A DNA stretch of 64,000 bases, taken from positions 434,001 through 498,000 of the forward strand of contig NZ_FODN01000001.1 of NCBI RefSeq assembly GCF_900110375.1, in the 5' to 3' direction. Made by a program: the position numbers and the translations under genes. A model generated the notes under the pieces. It was given only the letters and a program-made list of their open reading frames with translations. It had not been told where the DNA came from and did no database searches. This document shows, piece by piece, positions 27,633-36,332 of this stretch. Numbering within the stretch: the first letter of the stretch is position 1; every line of letters begins with the position of its first letter. This DNA comes from Flavobacterium sinopsychrotolerans. GTDB taxonomy: Bacteria > Bacteroidota > Bacteroidia > Flavobacteriales > Flavobacteriaceae.

Positions 27633-28364
27633 TTATTTGACAGTTCCAATTCTTCTGCCACAATTCAGCATCTCCGAACCAAAATATGGATTGATCACAT
27701 CTTTAGTTTCGCTGATCCAGTACCCGGTTTTTCCTTCTCCGTACATTGGGCAGTAATCCTGATAAACCGTTTGTTTTGTTCCAAAGGTTTTAATTAAACC
27801 AAAAATATCTTGGCTTAACAACGAAAAATATTCTCTTTGGAGGTCAATTTTACTAGCATTATCGCCGATATGTTTGACATGTGCTTTAGCATCAGCCACA
27901 AAAGCATTGTACTTATTTTTTGATTTGGTATCTACAGAAGTTGTGCTCGAACTATTCAAAGTAATTAACAAATTTCTTGCGGCAACGGCAGCCCCATTTG
28001 AATCATCTTTCGTTAACGCATTTTTGATATTGAGGTAATTCGAAACAATTGCATCGGTTGGGAAAGCCGTTTTGCTCACATTTCCAGATGCAGTTATAGC
28101 ACTGGATTCTTCGTTAGCAACAGCAACAGGAGTTGCTTCACTATCAGCAGGGGTTGTTTGCGCCACTTTGTCGGTTAATTCCATTCCGCATTCTGGGCAT
28201 TCACTTCCCGCTGTGCCAGTAACTTCGGGATGCATCGGACAAGCATATAATTCAGCCGATTTTTCTGTTTTATCAGAACTAGCAGCGGTTTCATCTTTGC
28301 TTTTTTGGTTACAAGAAACCGTCATAAAAGCCGTTATTATGGACATAAATAGTATTTTTTTCAT
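27633..28364 (-). CDS. DUF3347 lipoprotein with heavy-metal-binding domain
   Basis: A 243-residue lipoprotein (lipobox TVSC at about residue 18). A CPMHPE-type heavy-metal-binding domain (ACPMHPEVTGTAGSECPECG, about 40-65) precedes a DUF3347 domain (about 105-240). DUF3347 ends with YCPMYGEGKTGYW and NPYFGSEMLNCG, a Cys/Met set shared with the 30278-31150 protein. It is inferred to bind copper in the periplasm and hand it on. Its stop lies 2 bases before the start of the regulator, so the two are co-transcribed. Confidence 0.82.
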   Translation of the reverse strand: MKKILFMSIITAFMTVSCNQKSKDETAASSDKTEKSAELYACPMHPEVTGTAGSECPECGMELTDKVAQTTPADSEATPVAVANEESSAITASGNVSKTAFPTDAIVSNYLNIKNALTKDDSNGAAVAARNLLITLNSSSTTSVDTKSKNKYNAFVADAKAHVKHIGDNASKIDLQREYFSLLSQDIFGLIKTFGTKQTVYQDYCPMYGEGKTGYWISETKDVINPYFGSEMLNCGRRIGTVK

Positions 28365-28440
28365 GGTATTTTTTTTTATGATAATATTAATGACTTCTAT
28401 TTAAATCAGCTATTGACTGCCTAAATTCAAGCCCTAAAAT

Positions 28441-29250
28441 TTATTTTATGATATTGAAAAAGTTATATTCTAAGTTTAGATAAAATCCATTTGGCGCAGA
28501 CCGCAACATAGAACTGTACAATTCGTGCCTGTAAGCAAAATCAATTCGTGCCTGACTGTTTATGATAAATTGAATGGAAGGCACAATATCCAAATACGAT
28601 TTTCCATTTTCGTTTAGAGTTTGCCCTACAAACTCAACCATTGTGTTGATATTTGTTTGCTTAAAATTAGTGTATTTTTTTGGATACATCAGTCTTCCAA
28701 ACGACAATGTATAATTAGCGGCGTTATCACTTTGCGCTGCAGGAAATTTGTAACTCGGCTTATTATCGAATGCTTTTTCATAACTAACAGAAGCACTTAT
28801 GGCTAGTTTTTTTATCAGTTGAGTAGCCACAATTCCAGTTTCAAAACCTGTATTTTGTCCCATAATTTCTAACTGTTCCTGATGAATATCGGAGTTATTA
28901 AAACTATATCTTCCAAATGCTGCCATCCTAAAATGGCTGTGCAAGTCATCTGTGGAAAGGAAACGATATTTAGTATAAAAACTGGCGCCTTCAGCAACTA
29001 ACTGACTGTTTCTGTTACTAAGAAACATGGATGTTCTCACCATCAAATTTTTATTGATTCCAAAAGTAACTTCGGGCATGACATGGTAATTATATCGTGA
29101 TTGCATTTGCTCCTTAAAAATGGATTGTCCCAAACGAACTCCTAATGAACCCGCAGGAACATTACTTGCCGGATCAGTAACCACAAAAAGCTCCTGAGCC
29201 GATATTCCTTGAATAACAAAAAGGGTAAATACAGTTAAAAAATTTCTCAT
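28441..29250 (-). CDS. Putative outer-membrane beta-barrel protein of the copper cluster
   Basis: A 269-residue exported protein with a signal peptide ending near GISAQ and alternating hydrophobic strands ending in an aromatic residue (LEYNFFNIIK), as in outer-membrane barrels. No named domain. Its ATG overlaps the stop of the HMA gene by one base (TAATG), which indicates translational coupling. Context suggests a channel or surface component for copper; that is inference. Cys residues are absent, so it is not itself a thiol metal site. Confidence 0.7.
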   Translation of the reverse strand: MRNFLTVFTLFVIQGISAQELFVVTDPASNVPAGSLGVRLGQSIFKEQMQSRYNYHVMPEVTFGINKNLMVRTSMFLSNRNSQLVAEGASFYTKYRFLSTDDLHSHFRMAAFGRYSFNNSDIHQEQLEIMGQNTGFETGIVATQLIKKLAISASVSYEKAFDNKPSYKFPAAQSDNAANYTLSFGRLMYPKKYTNFKQTNINTMVEFVGQTLNENGKSYLDIVPSIQFIINSQARIDFAYRHELYSSMLRSAPNGFYLNLEYNFFNIIK

Positions 29251-29780
29251 TATAATACAGCTTTGATATGGTAATCGTCTTCGTTTTCTACTGCATATGA
29301 CGCTATTTTTGAAAACGTTTTAAGCAGTTTTTTATGTTCTTTTTGAGTGACATATCCTTTGTCAAAAACCCTTACTTTTGTTTCTCCAGTGCTGTTTTTA
29401 AGCTCTTCATTCAATAAAACGAAAGTGGAACCGTTTACCGAAATGGCTTTATCACCTTCGATTTTTAAGCTTTCTGTAGGCATTGTAATTACTAATGAAC
29501 CAATAAAGAAACCTGCTTTTTCAACACCTTCTTTCAGTACTCTTGGCATAATTTTACTTTCTTTTTTAAAATAAACCGTGAAGGTATTCGTGTTCAAATC
29601 AGTACTCACGCTATCCACACCAACGGTTGCCTTCAGTTGTTTGTTTATTGCATTAGAACACATGGAACAGGTTAAACCAGTTGCCATTATTTCTGCTTTT
29701 GAGATTTGAGAATAGGATTGTATGCTTGTCATCAAAACCAAACAAGCGATACCTATGAATTTTAAATTTATATTTTTCAT
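29250..29780 (-). CDS. Periplasmic heavy-metal-associated (HMA) protein
   Basis: A 176-residue exported protein. After a signal peptide (about residues 1-25) comes an HMA-like domain with GLTCSMCSNAI (C38, C41), the Cu(I) site of Atx1/CopZ chaperones, then an unfamiliar C-terminal domain of about 100 residues. Export and the CxxC motif suggest a periplasmic copper chaperone. It overlaps the TlpA-like gene by 4 bases upstream and the barrel gene by 1 base downstream. Confidence 0.8.
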   Translation of the reverse strand: MKNINLKFIGIACLVLMTSIQSYSQISKAEIMATGLTCSMCSNAINKQLKATVGVDSVSTDLNTNTFTVYFKKESKIMPRVLKEGVEKAGFFIGSLVITMPTESLKIEGDKAISVNGSTFVLLNEELKNSTGETKVRVFDKGYVTQKEHKKLLKTFSKIASYAVENEDDYHIKAVL

Positions 29781-30256
29781 TCTACTTTATTTTTTATTTG
29801 CATGATTATTTCTTCCTCCGTTGGATTGATGGCAACTAATTTTCCTGATGCATCAAATAGATACGAATTAGGTAATTCTTCAACTCCAAAAAGCAGTGCA
29901 GATTTCGCATCAAAACCTTTAGCGTCGATTAATTGCTCGTACGCTAATTTATCTTTTTGAATAGCATTCATCCATTTGGTTTTGTCCGTATCTAGCGATA
30001 TTCCAACAATTTCGAAGTTTTCATCTTTGTACTCATTATATAAAGGAGCCAATTTTTTATTAGCCAGCCTACAAGGTGCGCACCAAGAAGCCCAAAAGTC
30101 AATCAGTACCGTTTTCCCTTTCAGAGAAACTAAATTTATTGTTGTGTCTTTATTATTTTTGAGTTGAAAATCAGGCAAACTGTCTCCAATTTTCATTTGG
30201 GCGGATGCAGTTGAAATACTGATTATTAAACTTAATAGCAGCATTATTTTTTTCAT
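29777..30256 (-). CDS. TlpA/ResA-like periplasmic thioredoxin
   Basis: A 159-residue exported thioredoxin-fold protein with a signal peptide and the redox motif WASWCAPC (C59, C62), then the conserved cis-Pro region near ELPNSYLF. Such proteins reduce disulfides or metal-site cysteines in the periplasm. Here it would keep the CxxC sites of the HMA proteins reduced, an inference from context. Overlaps the next gene by 4 bases (ATGA). Confidence 0.85.
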   Translation of the reverse strand: MKKIMLLLSLIISISTASAQMKIGDSLPDFQLKNNKDTTINLVSLKGKTVLIDFWASWCAPCRLANKKLAPLYNEYKDENFEIVGISLDTDKTKWMNAIQKDKLAYEQLIDAKGFDAKSALLFGVEELPNSYLFDASGKLVAINPTEEEIIMQIKNKVE

Positions 30257-30277
30257 TTTATATTCCTTTTTAAATGC

Positions 30278-31150
30278 TTATTGAATCGTCTCGACCGTTT
30301 TTCCACAAGTCATCATTTGAGAACCGTAATATGGGTTTTTAACTGCATTTTCTTTGCTTAACCAGTTTGCACCTTTACCGTCATTTGCCATTGGGCAAAA
30401 CTGAAGATAAACCGGAGTTTCGTATTTAGCCACTTTTATCAATTCATACATCGATTTTGAAAGTGGAATGAAAATTTCTCTTTGACGTTTGATGTCTTGA
30501 GTTTCCGAAATATTCTTGGCACCAGCCATTAAACCGTTCATTTCTTTCATCCAAATCATGTGAACATCCATAGCAAGTTCGTCCATTTTTACTGCATTCA
30601 AAGCTGTCAGAACGTCTTTCGCTGCAGTAGCAGCAGCTTTTCCGTCAGTTTTCACCAAAGCATCTTTCAATAAGAAATAAGTATCAAAAACAACTTTTAG
30701 TTTAGTATCCACTTGTTGTTTTGCAGCTGCAGTATCAGAATGATTGGCGTGATTTGCATGATTTCCTGTAGTGGTTTCAATTTTCATTTCTGTTGAAACC
30801 GCAACTTTAGCTTCTCTTTCATATTGACAACATCCATGTAATACGTCATAAGTAGCATCCGGAGCAAGAAATTTATCGCTGTCGTAACCGGCTAAAGCAA
30901 TACGTTTCAAAATTTCGTCTTGGCTCGTTTTAGTGGAATCATAGTTAAGTGTAGCCATTTTAGTGTCTTTATTCCACTCGACTTTTGCTACTTTTTTCAG
31001 ATTTCCGGCAGTTTCTATCTTGCTTTTACACATGTCACAGTTTCCGTATATTTTAACGGTTTCTGTCTTGTTATTTTTAATTTGCGCGCTTGCAATTGTA
31101 ACTGAAAGCAATAGTATTATTGCCATCAATATTTTTTTTATTGAGTTCAT
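30278..31150 (-). CDS. HMA-DUF3347 periplasmic copper protein
   Basis: A 290-residue exported protein. After a signal peptide (about 1-22), an HMA domain carries GNCDMC (C38, C41). A His-rich linker (TGNHANHANHSD) leads to a DUF3347 domain with FCPMANDGKGANW and NPYYGSQMMTCG, the same Cys/Met set as the lipoprotein at 27633-28364. The start at 31150 (MNSIKKILMA) is chosen because the 13 upstream codons do not fit a signal peptide. It lies 21 bases before the TlpA gene. Copper capture in the periplasm is inferred. Confidence 0.82.
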   Translation of the reverse strand: MNSIKKILMAIILLLSVTIASAQIKNNKTETVKIYGNCDMCKSKIETAGNLKKVAKVEWNKDTKMATLNYDSTKTSQDEILKRIALAGYDSDKFLAPDATYDVLHGCCQYEREAKVAVSTEMKIETTTGNHANHANHSDTAAAKQQVDTKLKVVFDTYFLLKDALVKTDGKAAATAAKDVLTALNAVKMDELAMDVHMIWMKEMNGLMAGAKNISETQDIKRQREIFIPLSKSMYELIKVAKYETPVYLQFCPMANDGKGANWLSKENAVKNPYYGSQMMTCGKTVETIQ

Positions 31151-31303
31151 TGTATGAATAATTTTGAGGTGAATTAGTCGCAAAAACATTGAAAAAAATA
31201 GCCTGTTTCGCTACATTTCAAATTGTAAAGGACTAAAATTTAATGATTGTAAAAGCATAAAATGCTTTAAAAAAAACAGTTTTTTGGCTGTCATAAAAGT
31301 GAT

Positions 31304-31675
31304 TTAGCTTATTTTAGGTGGAAGCCAAATAGAACGGAAATGGGAAGAAATAAACATTTCCGAGTAATAATAATTTTGTTTTTCAGTAGAAAAACTAAAA
31401 ACTTGGTTGTTTAATTCGGTATAAAACGCCGAAGTTAAACCCAATTGAAATGCTGAACTGCTGCAAGTAACATCTTTACAGGCACCGTTGCAGCCGTCAT
31501 GCGAACTTTCATTCGATTTTTTTTCTTTCTTGCAACAGTCTTTCTGCTCCTTTTTTGAAGAAGATTCTTTTTTGCAACACGACTTGTCTACTTTTGTTCC
31601 ACATGCAAAAGCTACGCTTGGTGTCATAAAGAAACCAAGCATAACCAATAACAATATGTAAAACTTTTTAGACAT
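31304..31675 (-). CDS. Cys/Lys-rich exported small protein of the copper cluster
   Basis: A 123-residue exported protein with a signal peptide (about 1-23). The mature N-terminal half has paired Cys (KSCCKKESSSKKEQKDCCKK and CNGACKDVTC) in a Lys/Ser-rich context, resembling a metal-thiolate region. The C-terminal half (YTELNNQVFSFSTEKQNYYY) is unlike it and may be a separate fold. It is the first gene of the cluster. CAAAGGTA at 31696-31703 (TACCTTTG on the minus strand) resembles a -7 box, but no -33 box is seen at the right distance. Copper buffering is a hypothesis. Confidence 0.6.
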   Translation of the reverse strand: MSKKFYILLLVMLGFFMTPSVAFACGTKVDKSCCKKESSSKKEQKDCCKKEKKSNESSHDGCNGACKDVTCSSSAFQLGLTSAFYTELNNQVFSFSTEKQNYYYSEMFISSHFRSIWLPPKIS

Positions 31676-31761
31676 AATATTCTATAAATAAAGTACAAAG
31701 GTATTAATTGGACAGAAATAAAACCGGAATTCAATCATAAATACGTGTTAAAAACAACGTT

Positions 31762-32106
31762 TTATTTTCCTTCCCCTAATATTCCATTCATTATAGACTG
31801 CAAAACTGACAATATAATACTAAAGAATAAGGCCGTCCAAAACGTGTCAACGCTAAATCCGCCCACAATTTTTGTACACAACAAAATCATTAATGCATTG
31901 ATGACTAATAAAAACAATCCTAAAGTAATGATGGTAACCGGCAAAGTTAGTATCACCAATATTGGCTTGATAAATATATTAAGTAACCCTAGAACAATGG
32001 CTACAATTAATGCTGTAGTAAATCCAGCCACATGAACTCCCGGCATAAAGTTCGCAATAAGCAAGACCAAGCCCGAAGTAATAAGAATTTTGATCAGTAA
32101 ATTCAT
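31762..32106 (-). CDS. Phage holin-family (Phage_holin_4_2) membrane protein
   Basis: A 114-residue very hydrophobic protein with four predicted helices, matching the small 'phage holin family' proteins (VHVAGFTTALIVAIVLGLLN, IKPILVILTLPVTIITLG). In Bacteroidota these are common chromosomal proteins of unknown role; no phage genes surround it, so it is not evidence of a prophage. Confidence 0.75.
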   Translation of the reverse strand: MNLLIKILITSGLVLLIANFMPGVHVAGFTTALIVAIVLGLLNIFIKPILVILTLPVTIITLGLFLLVINALMILLCTKIVGGFSVDTFWTALFFSIILSVLQSIMNGILGEGK

Positions 32107-32159
32107 GGTTTTTTATTTTAAGATTTAATAAATGTAAGAAAAATTTAAATCTGATTAAT

Positions 32160-32918
32160 TTATTTTAAAAAGGAAATAACTTTTTGATAGAAATCGGCTG
32201 GGTTTTCGGCATGAAGCCAATGTCCTGCATTCGGGATTGTTTCAATGCTGGAATCCGGAAAATGCTGCTTTATGTTTTCGAAATCGCTGTCTAAAATATA
32301 CTTTGAATTTCCACCGCGAATGAATAATGTTGGTTTCTCTAAAACAAATCCTTCTGGTAACGGAATTCCTATTTCATCCATTTTTGTATTAAAAACTGCC
32401 AAATTAAATCGGAACGCTAATTGCCCCGGCTCTTGCCAATATAAATTTTTCATTAAGAATTGTCTGGTTCCAAAATCAGGGACAAACTTCTCCATAATTT
32501 CTTCCACATCACTTCGGCTTGGTTTTTTTGAAAAATCGACGGCATTCAATCCCGCCAAAATATCCTGATGGTGTTGCGGATAAAATTTTGGACCAATATC
32601 TGCCACAATCAATTTATCTACTAATTCCGGATGTGTCGTTGCCAAAAGCATGGCCACTTTCCCGCCCATCGAGTGTCCTATTATATTGATGTTTTCTAAA
32701 TTATGAGCTTTGCAATACTCGTAAACATCCTGCGCCATGATTTCATAACTAAATTCTTCTGAATGTAAGCTTCGTCCGTGGTTGCGTAAATCGAGAACAT
32801 GAACTTGAAAATCAGCCGCAAATTGCGTTCCGAGTGTTTTCCAATTATCTGACATTCCCAGAAATCCGTGAAGAATTAAAAGTGGTTTCCCTGAGCCTTC
32901 TATTTTTGAAAAAAGCAT
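32160..32918 (-). CDS. Alpha/beta-fold hydrolase (YbfF-like)
   Basis: A 252-residue cytoplasmic hydrolase with the oxyanion region HGFLGMSDNW, the nucleophile elbow NIIGHSMGGKVAM (Ser about residue 93), a downstream acidic residue region and His in NAGHWLHAENP. This matches the YbfF-type esterase family. Substrate unknown. It lies 104 bases downstream of pdxJ with an inverted repeat between. Confidence 0.82.
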   Translation of the reverse strand: MLFSKIEGSGKPLLILHGFLGMSDNWKTLGTQFAADFQVHVLDLRNHGRSLHSEEFSYEIMAQDVYEYCKAHNLENINIIGHSMGGKVAMLLATTHPELVDKLIVADIGPKFYPQHHQDILAGLNAVDFSKKPSRSDVEEIMEKFVPDFGTRQFLMKNLYWQEPGQLAFRFNLAVFNTKMDEIGIPLPEGFVLEKPTLFIRGGNSKYILDSDFENIKQHFPDSSIETIPNAGHWLHAENPADFYQKVISFLK

Positions 32919-32956
32919 ATCATTTTAGATTTTAACGTTATAATTTAAATTACAAA

Positions 32957-33014
32957 CCATCAAGAAATTAAGGTTATTAAGCTTTACACTTAATCTATCT
33001 TAATTTCTTAATGG
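32957..33014. repeat. Long inverted repeat (CCATTAAGAAATTAAG family), copy 2
   Basis: CCATCAAGAAATTAAG at 32957-32972 pairs with CTTAATTTCTTAATGG at 32999-33014 with one G-T step. The arm sequence is that of the element at 9802-9865. It lies just past the pdxJ stop (9 bases). Confidence 0.75.
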
Positions 33015-33022
33015 AAAAAAAA

Positions 33023-33736
33023 CTACTTTAATTTTTGCAAATACATATTTACCACATTATCCAAGCCTAAATAAATAGCTTCGGAAATTAATGCGTGACC
33101 AATTGAAACTTCCAATAATCCTGGAATGTTTTGTTTGAAAAACTGAATGTTATCCAAACTTAAATCGTGACCAGCGTTGATTCCTAATCCAAGTTCGTTG
33201 GCCAAAATTGCCGATTCAGTGTACGGCAAAATTCCGTTTTGATTCCCTAAACTGTATTGATGTGCGAATGCTTCTGTGTACAATTCGATTCTTTCGGTTC
33301 CAATTTTCTTGGCGCCTTCAATCATTTCGAGAACAGGATCCACAAAAATGGAAGTTCTGATTCCGTTGCGTTGAAATTCCTGAACGATTTCGGTTAAATA
33401 AGAAGCATGTTTTATAGTATCCCAACCCGCATTAGAAGTTATGGCATCAATTGCATCCGGCACCAAAGTCACTTGAGTAGGTTTTATTTCGAGAACAAGA
33501 TCGATAAATGTTTGCTCTGGATTTCCTTCAATATTATATTCAGTGTAAACGATAGCCTTTAAATCACGGGCATCCTGATAGCGGATGTGACGCTCATCAG
33601 GACGCGGATGAATGGTGATTCCTTCAGCACCGAACTTTTGAATGTCAGTAGCAACTTTTAATAAATCGGGAACATTTCCTCCGCGAGCATTACGTAAAGT
33701 GGCTATTTTATTGATATTTACACTTAATTTTGTCAT
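33023..33736 (-). CDS. pdxJ: Pyridoxine 5'-phosphate synthase
   Basis: A 237-residue TIM-barrel enzyme that condenses 1-deoxyxylulose 5-phosphate with 3-amino-2-oxopropyl phosphate to make pyridoxine 5'-phosphate. Family motifs: SVNINKIATLRNARGGNVPD at the N-terminus, ITIHPRPDERHIRYQDARDL (about residues 40-60), VTLVPD, SIFVDP and INAGHDLSLDNI (about 190), then EVSIGHALISEAIYLG. Length agrees with the family. Divergent from the CBS-domain gene. Confidence 0.96.
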   Translation of the reverse strand: MTKLSVNINKIATLRNARGGNVPDLLKVATDIQKFGAEGITIHPRPDERHIRYQDARDLKAIVYTEYNIEGNPEQTFIDLVLEIKPTQVTLVPDAIDAITSNAGWDTIKHASYLTEIVQEFQRNGIRTSIFVDPVLEMIEGAKKIGTERIELYTEAFAHQYSLGNQNGILPYTESAILANELGLGINAGHDLSLDNIQFFKQNIPGLLEVSIGHALISEAIYLGLDNVVNMYLQKLK

Positions 33737-33850
33737 TGAAACATATTTTTATTTTGATACTAGTATTTACTTGGAACAAAAATACAAAGTAAAACTTAGG
33801 AGATTTTGCTTATTTTTGATTATTTTGCATGAAATATTGCCGATTGATTT

Positions 33851-34510
33851 ATGACAGAAATAACAGAATATATTACCAATGACTTTAAAGCGATTGACAG
33901 CCAAGATTCTATTGCGGCTATTCAAGACTTTTTTAGTGAATTACACTTTTCACATTTTCCAATTGTCGAAGAGGGAGTTTACATTGGCAGTATTGCATCC
34001 GAGGATATTGAGACTTTTGACAGTGATAAAAAAGCATCTGATTATCGATTTACACTTGAAGGTTTTTTTGCCAGAACAAATACGATTTGGTTAGATGTTT
34101 TAGAAGTTTTTGCAAAAAATCACACTAATTTAGTTCCTGTTTTGGACGAAAACAACACCTACGTGGGCTATTATGAAATAGAGGATATCATGAAATTTTT
34201 TCATGAAACACCCTTTTTAAAAGAACCGGGTGGAATCATTGTGGTCAAAAAACCAATTTTAGATTATTCGATGAGTCAGATTACTCAAATTGTCGAAAGC
34301 AATAACGGCAAGCTTTTGGGATTATTCATTTCTGAGGCCGATGTCGACAGTGTGGAAGTGACCATGAAAATAACTTTGGGAGCGATGAACGAAATTATCC
34401 AGACGTTCAGAAGGTACAATTACGAAATCATATCAGAACATCAAGAAGACAATTACATCAATAATTTAAAAGAACGCTCTGATTATTTAGACAAATACCT
34501 GAACATTTAA
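33851..34510 (+). CDS. CBS-domain protein (AcuB-like)
   Basis: A 219-residue cytoplasmic protein with two CBS motifs (about residues 5-130) that typically bind adenosine nucleotides, followed by an ACT-like C-terminal part (IIVVKKPILDYSMSQITQIV, LFISEADVDSVEVTMKI). The gene precedes nadK by 80 bases in the same direction, an order seen in Flavobacteriaceae. A regulatory link to nucleotide levels is inferred only. Confidence 0.78.
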   Translation: MTEITEYITNDFKAIDSQDSIAAIQDFFSELHFSHFPIVEEGVYIGSIASEDIETFDSDKKASDYRFTLEGFFARTNTIWLDVLEVFAKNHTNLVPVLDENNTYVGYYEIEDIMKFFHETPFLKEPGGIIVVKKPILDYSMSQITQIVESNNGKLLGLFISEADVDSVEVTMKITLGAMNEIIQTFRRYNYEIISEHQEDNYINNLKERSDYLDKYLNI

Positions 34511-34590
34511 CCGCTTATTTGGTGATTTATTGATTCGGTAATTCATAATCTCAAATATCCAAATAATCAAATTAACGATTAAAAAACACA

Positions 34591-35475
34591 ATGAAAGTAG
34601 CCATCTACGGTCAATATTATCAAAACAGTACAGAACCTATTATAAACGACATCTTTGTTTTTTTTAACAAAAACAATGTAGAGATGATTATCGAGGCTCA
34701 TTTTTTATTGATGCTTAACGAAAGGAAGATTGTAGAAAAAAAATACAAAACTTTCACCTCGCATACGGAACTCGACTCTAGTTTTGACATGCTAATCAGT
34801 ATTGGCGGAGACGGAACAATACTAAGAGCCGCAACATTAGTAAGGGATTCAGGCATTCCTATATTAGGTATAAACGCAGGGAGACTCGGTTTTTTAGCAT
34901 CGGTACAAAAAGAAAATATTGCTGAATTTATGCAGTTTGTTATTGATAAAAAATATACGATTTCTAAAAGAGCTTTATTAAGCTTAACCTGTTCGCCACC
35001 TAATGAATCAATTGAGGAAATCAATTTTGCGATGAATGAAATTACGGTCAGCCGAAAAGACACGACATCGATGATTACGATTGATACTTACCTGAATGAT
35101 GAATTTTTGAATTCCTATTGGGCTGACGGTTTAATCATTTCTACGCCAACGGGATCTACAGGATACTCGTTAAGTTGTGGCGGTCCAATTTTGACCCCTG
35201 ATGTAAAAAGTTTAGTAATTACTCCTATTGCACCGCATAATCTCACTGCCAGACCACTTGTTGTTCCGGACGAAACTGAAATCAGATTAAAAGTTTCGGG
35301 AAGAGAAGAAAATTATCTAGTTTCCTTAGATTCAAGAGTAACTTCTGTGAAAAACGAATCGATTCTGACTTTAAAGAAAACGCCATTTCAAATTAATATG
35401 GTCGAAATTCCCGAGGAAACATTTTTGAAAACACTACGCAATAAATTACTTTGGGGAGAAGACAAGCGCAATTAA
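34591..35475 (+). CDS. nadK: NAD kinase
   Basis: A 294-residue enzyme that phosphorylates NAD to NADP with ATP. The family motifs are intact: SIGGDGTILRAATLV (GGDG, about residues 70-82), LGINAGRLGFLA, and STPTGSTGYSLSCGGPIL (about 185). Length agrees with the family. It follows the CBS gene and precedes the DUF6089 gene by 169 bases that contain a promoter. Confidence 0.95.
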   Translation: MKVAIYGQYYQNSTEPIINDIFVFFNKNNVEMIIEAHFLLMLNERKIVEKKYKTFTSHTELDSSFDMLISIGGDGTILRAATLVRDSGIPILGINAGRLGFLASVQKENIAEFMQFVIDKKYTISKRALLSLTCSPPNESIEEINFAMNEITVSRKDTTSMITIDTYLNDEFLNSYWADGLIISTPTGSTGYSLSCGGPILTPDVKSLVITPIAPHNLTARPLVVPDETEIRLKVSGREENYLVSLDSRVTSVKNESILTLKKTPFQINMVEIPEETFLKTLRNKLLWGEDKRN

Positions 35476-35597
35476 ATCATTTTAGCTAAACATTATACGA
35501 TTATATCAATTTTTCTCGTTTAAGTGAAACAAATACTCATTTAGTGTCAGTTGACTAACCAAATAGTCAAAAAAACACACATTTAACTAATTGGGTA

Positions 35598-35626
35598 TTG
35601 AATCGTATTGATAATTATTATATTTG
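35598..35626 (+). promoter_or_regulatory. Flavobacterial promoter for the porG-uppS-bamA-skp operon
   Basis: TTG at 35598-35600, 18 bases, then TATATTTG at 35619-35626 fits the TTG-N17-23-TAnnTTTG consensus and lies 19 bases upstream of the DUF6089 start. Confidence 0.75.
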
Positions 35627-35644
35627 CACGCAATTTTTGATTAA

Positions 35645-36328
35645 ATGAACAAGATTTTTTATTTATTTTTATTGTTTTCCCCTTTGATGGTCATCCAAGC
35701 TCAGATACATGAGATTGGTGTTTTTGCTGGCGGAAGTAATTTTGTAGGAGATGTAGGCCCTACAACCTATGTTTCACCAAACAAACTTGCTTTTGGATTG
35801 CTATATAAATGGAATAAAAGTCCAAGACATAGCTATCGCTTTTCCTACACACAATCAAAAATAACTTCGAACGATTTAGATTCTAAAGAGGCGAGTCGAA
35901 ATCAAAGAGGCTATCGTTTTGACAACAGTATAAAAGAAGTATCTTTAGGTCTTGAATTCAACTTTTTTGACTTTAATCTTCATGAATCCAATACTAAAAT
36001 TACGCCTTACCTATACTCTGGCTTAAGCTACTTTCGATACGATGCGTTATATGTATTTAATGGACAAACTGAAAAGGATAAAAATGATGGTTCATTTGCA
36101 ATTCCCATGAATTTAGGAATAAAATCAAACATTACACGTAATTTAATACTGGCTGCGGAAGTTGCCGCAAGATACACTTTGACTGACAATATAGATGGAA
36201 GTAATCCAAAAAACACAAATTTGGAATACCTTCGGTTTGGAAATATAAATAACAATGATTGGTATGTTTTTTCAGGAGTTACTTTAACGTATACTTTTGG
36301 AAACAAACCCTGCTATTGTGCAGAATAA
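35645..36328 (+). CDS. porG: DUF6089 / PorG-like outer-membrane protein
   Basis: A 227-residue exported protein with a signal peptide (ending near VIQAQ) and barrel-like strands (YSYRFSY-type patterns, final TLTYTFGNKPC). It matches DUF6089, whose Porphyromonas member PorG takes part in the type IX secretion core. The gene is followed by uppS (5 bases), bamA and two skp genes, the usual Flavobacterium order. The symbol rests on family recall, not alignment. Two Cys near the C-terminus (CYC). Confidence 0.72.
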   Translation: MNKIFYLFLLFSPLMVIQAQIHEIGVFAGGSNFVGDVGPTTYVSPNKLAFGLLYKWNKSPRHSYRFSYTQSKITSNDLDSKEASRNQRGYRFDNSIKEVSLGLEFNFFDFNLHESNTKITPYLYSGLSYFRYDALYVFNGQTEKDKNDGSFAIPMNLGIKSNITRNLILAAEVAARYTLTDNIDGSNPKNTNLEYLRFGNINNNDWYVFSGVTLTYTFGNKPCYCAE

Positions 36329-36332
36329 AAAA

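Noticed and set aside
28072..28404. Plus-strand ORF of 110 aa
   Set aside because: Antisense to the DUF3347 lipoprotein, with no family features.
31762..32106. 'Phage holin' protein as sign of a prophage
   Set aside because: No other phage gene lies nearby and the family is a common chromosomal one in Bacteroidota.
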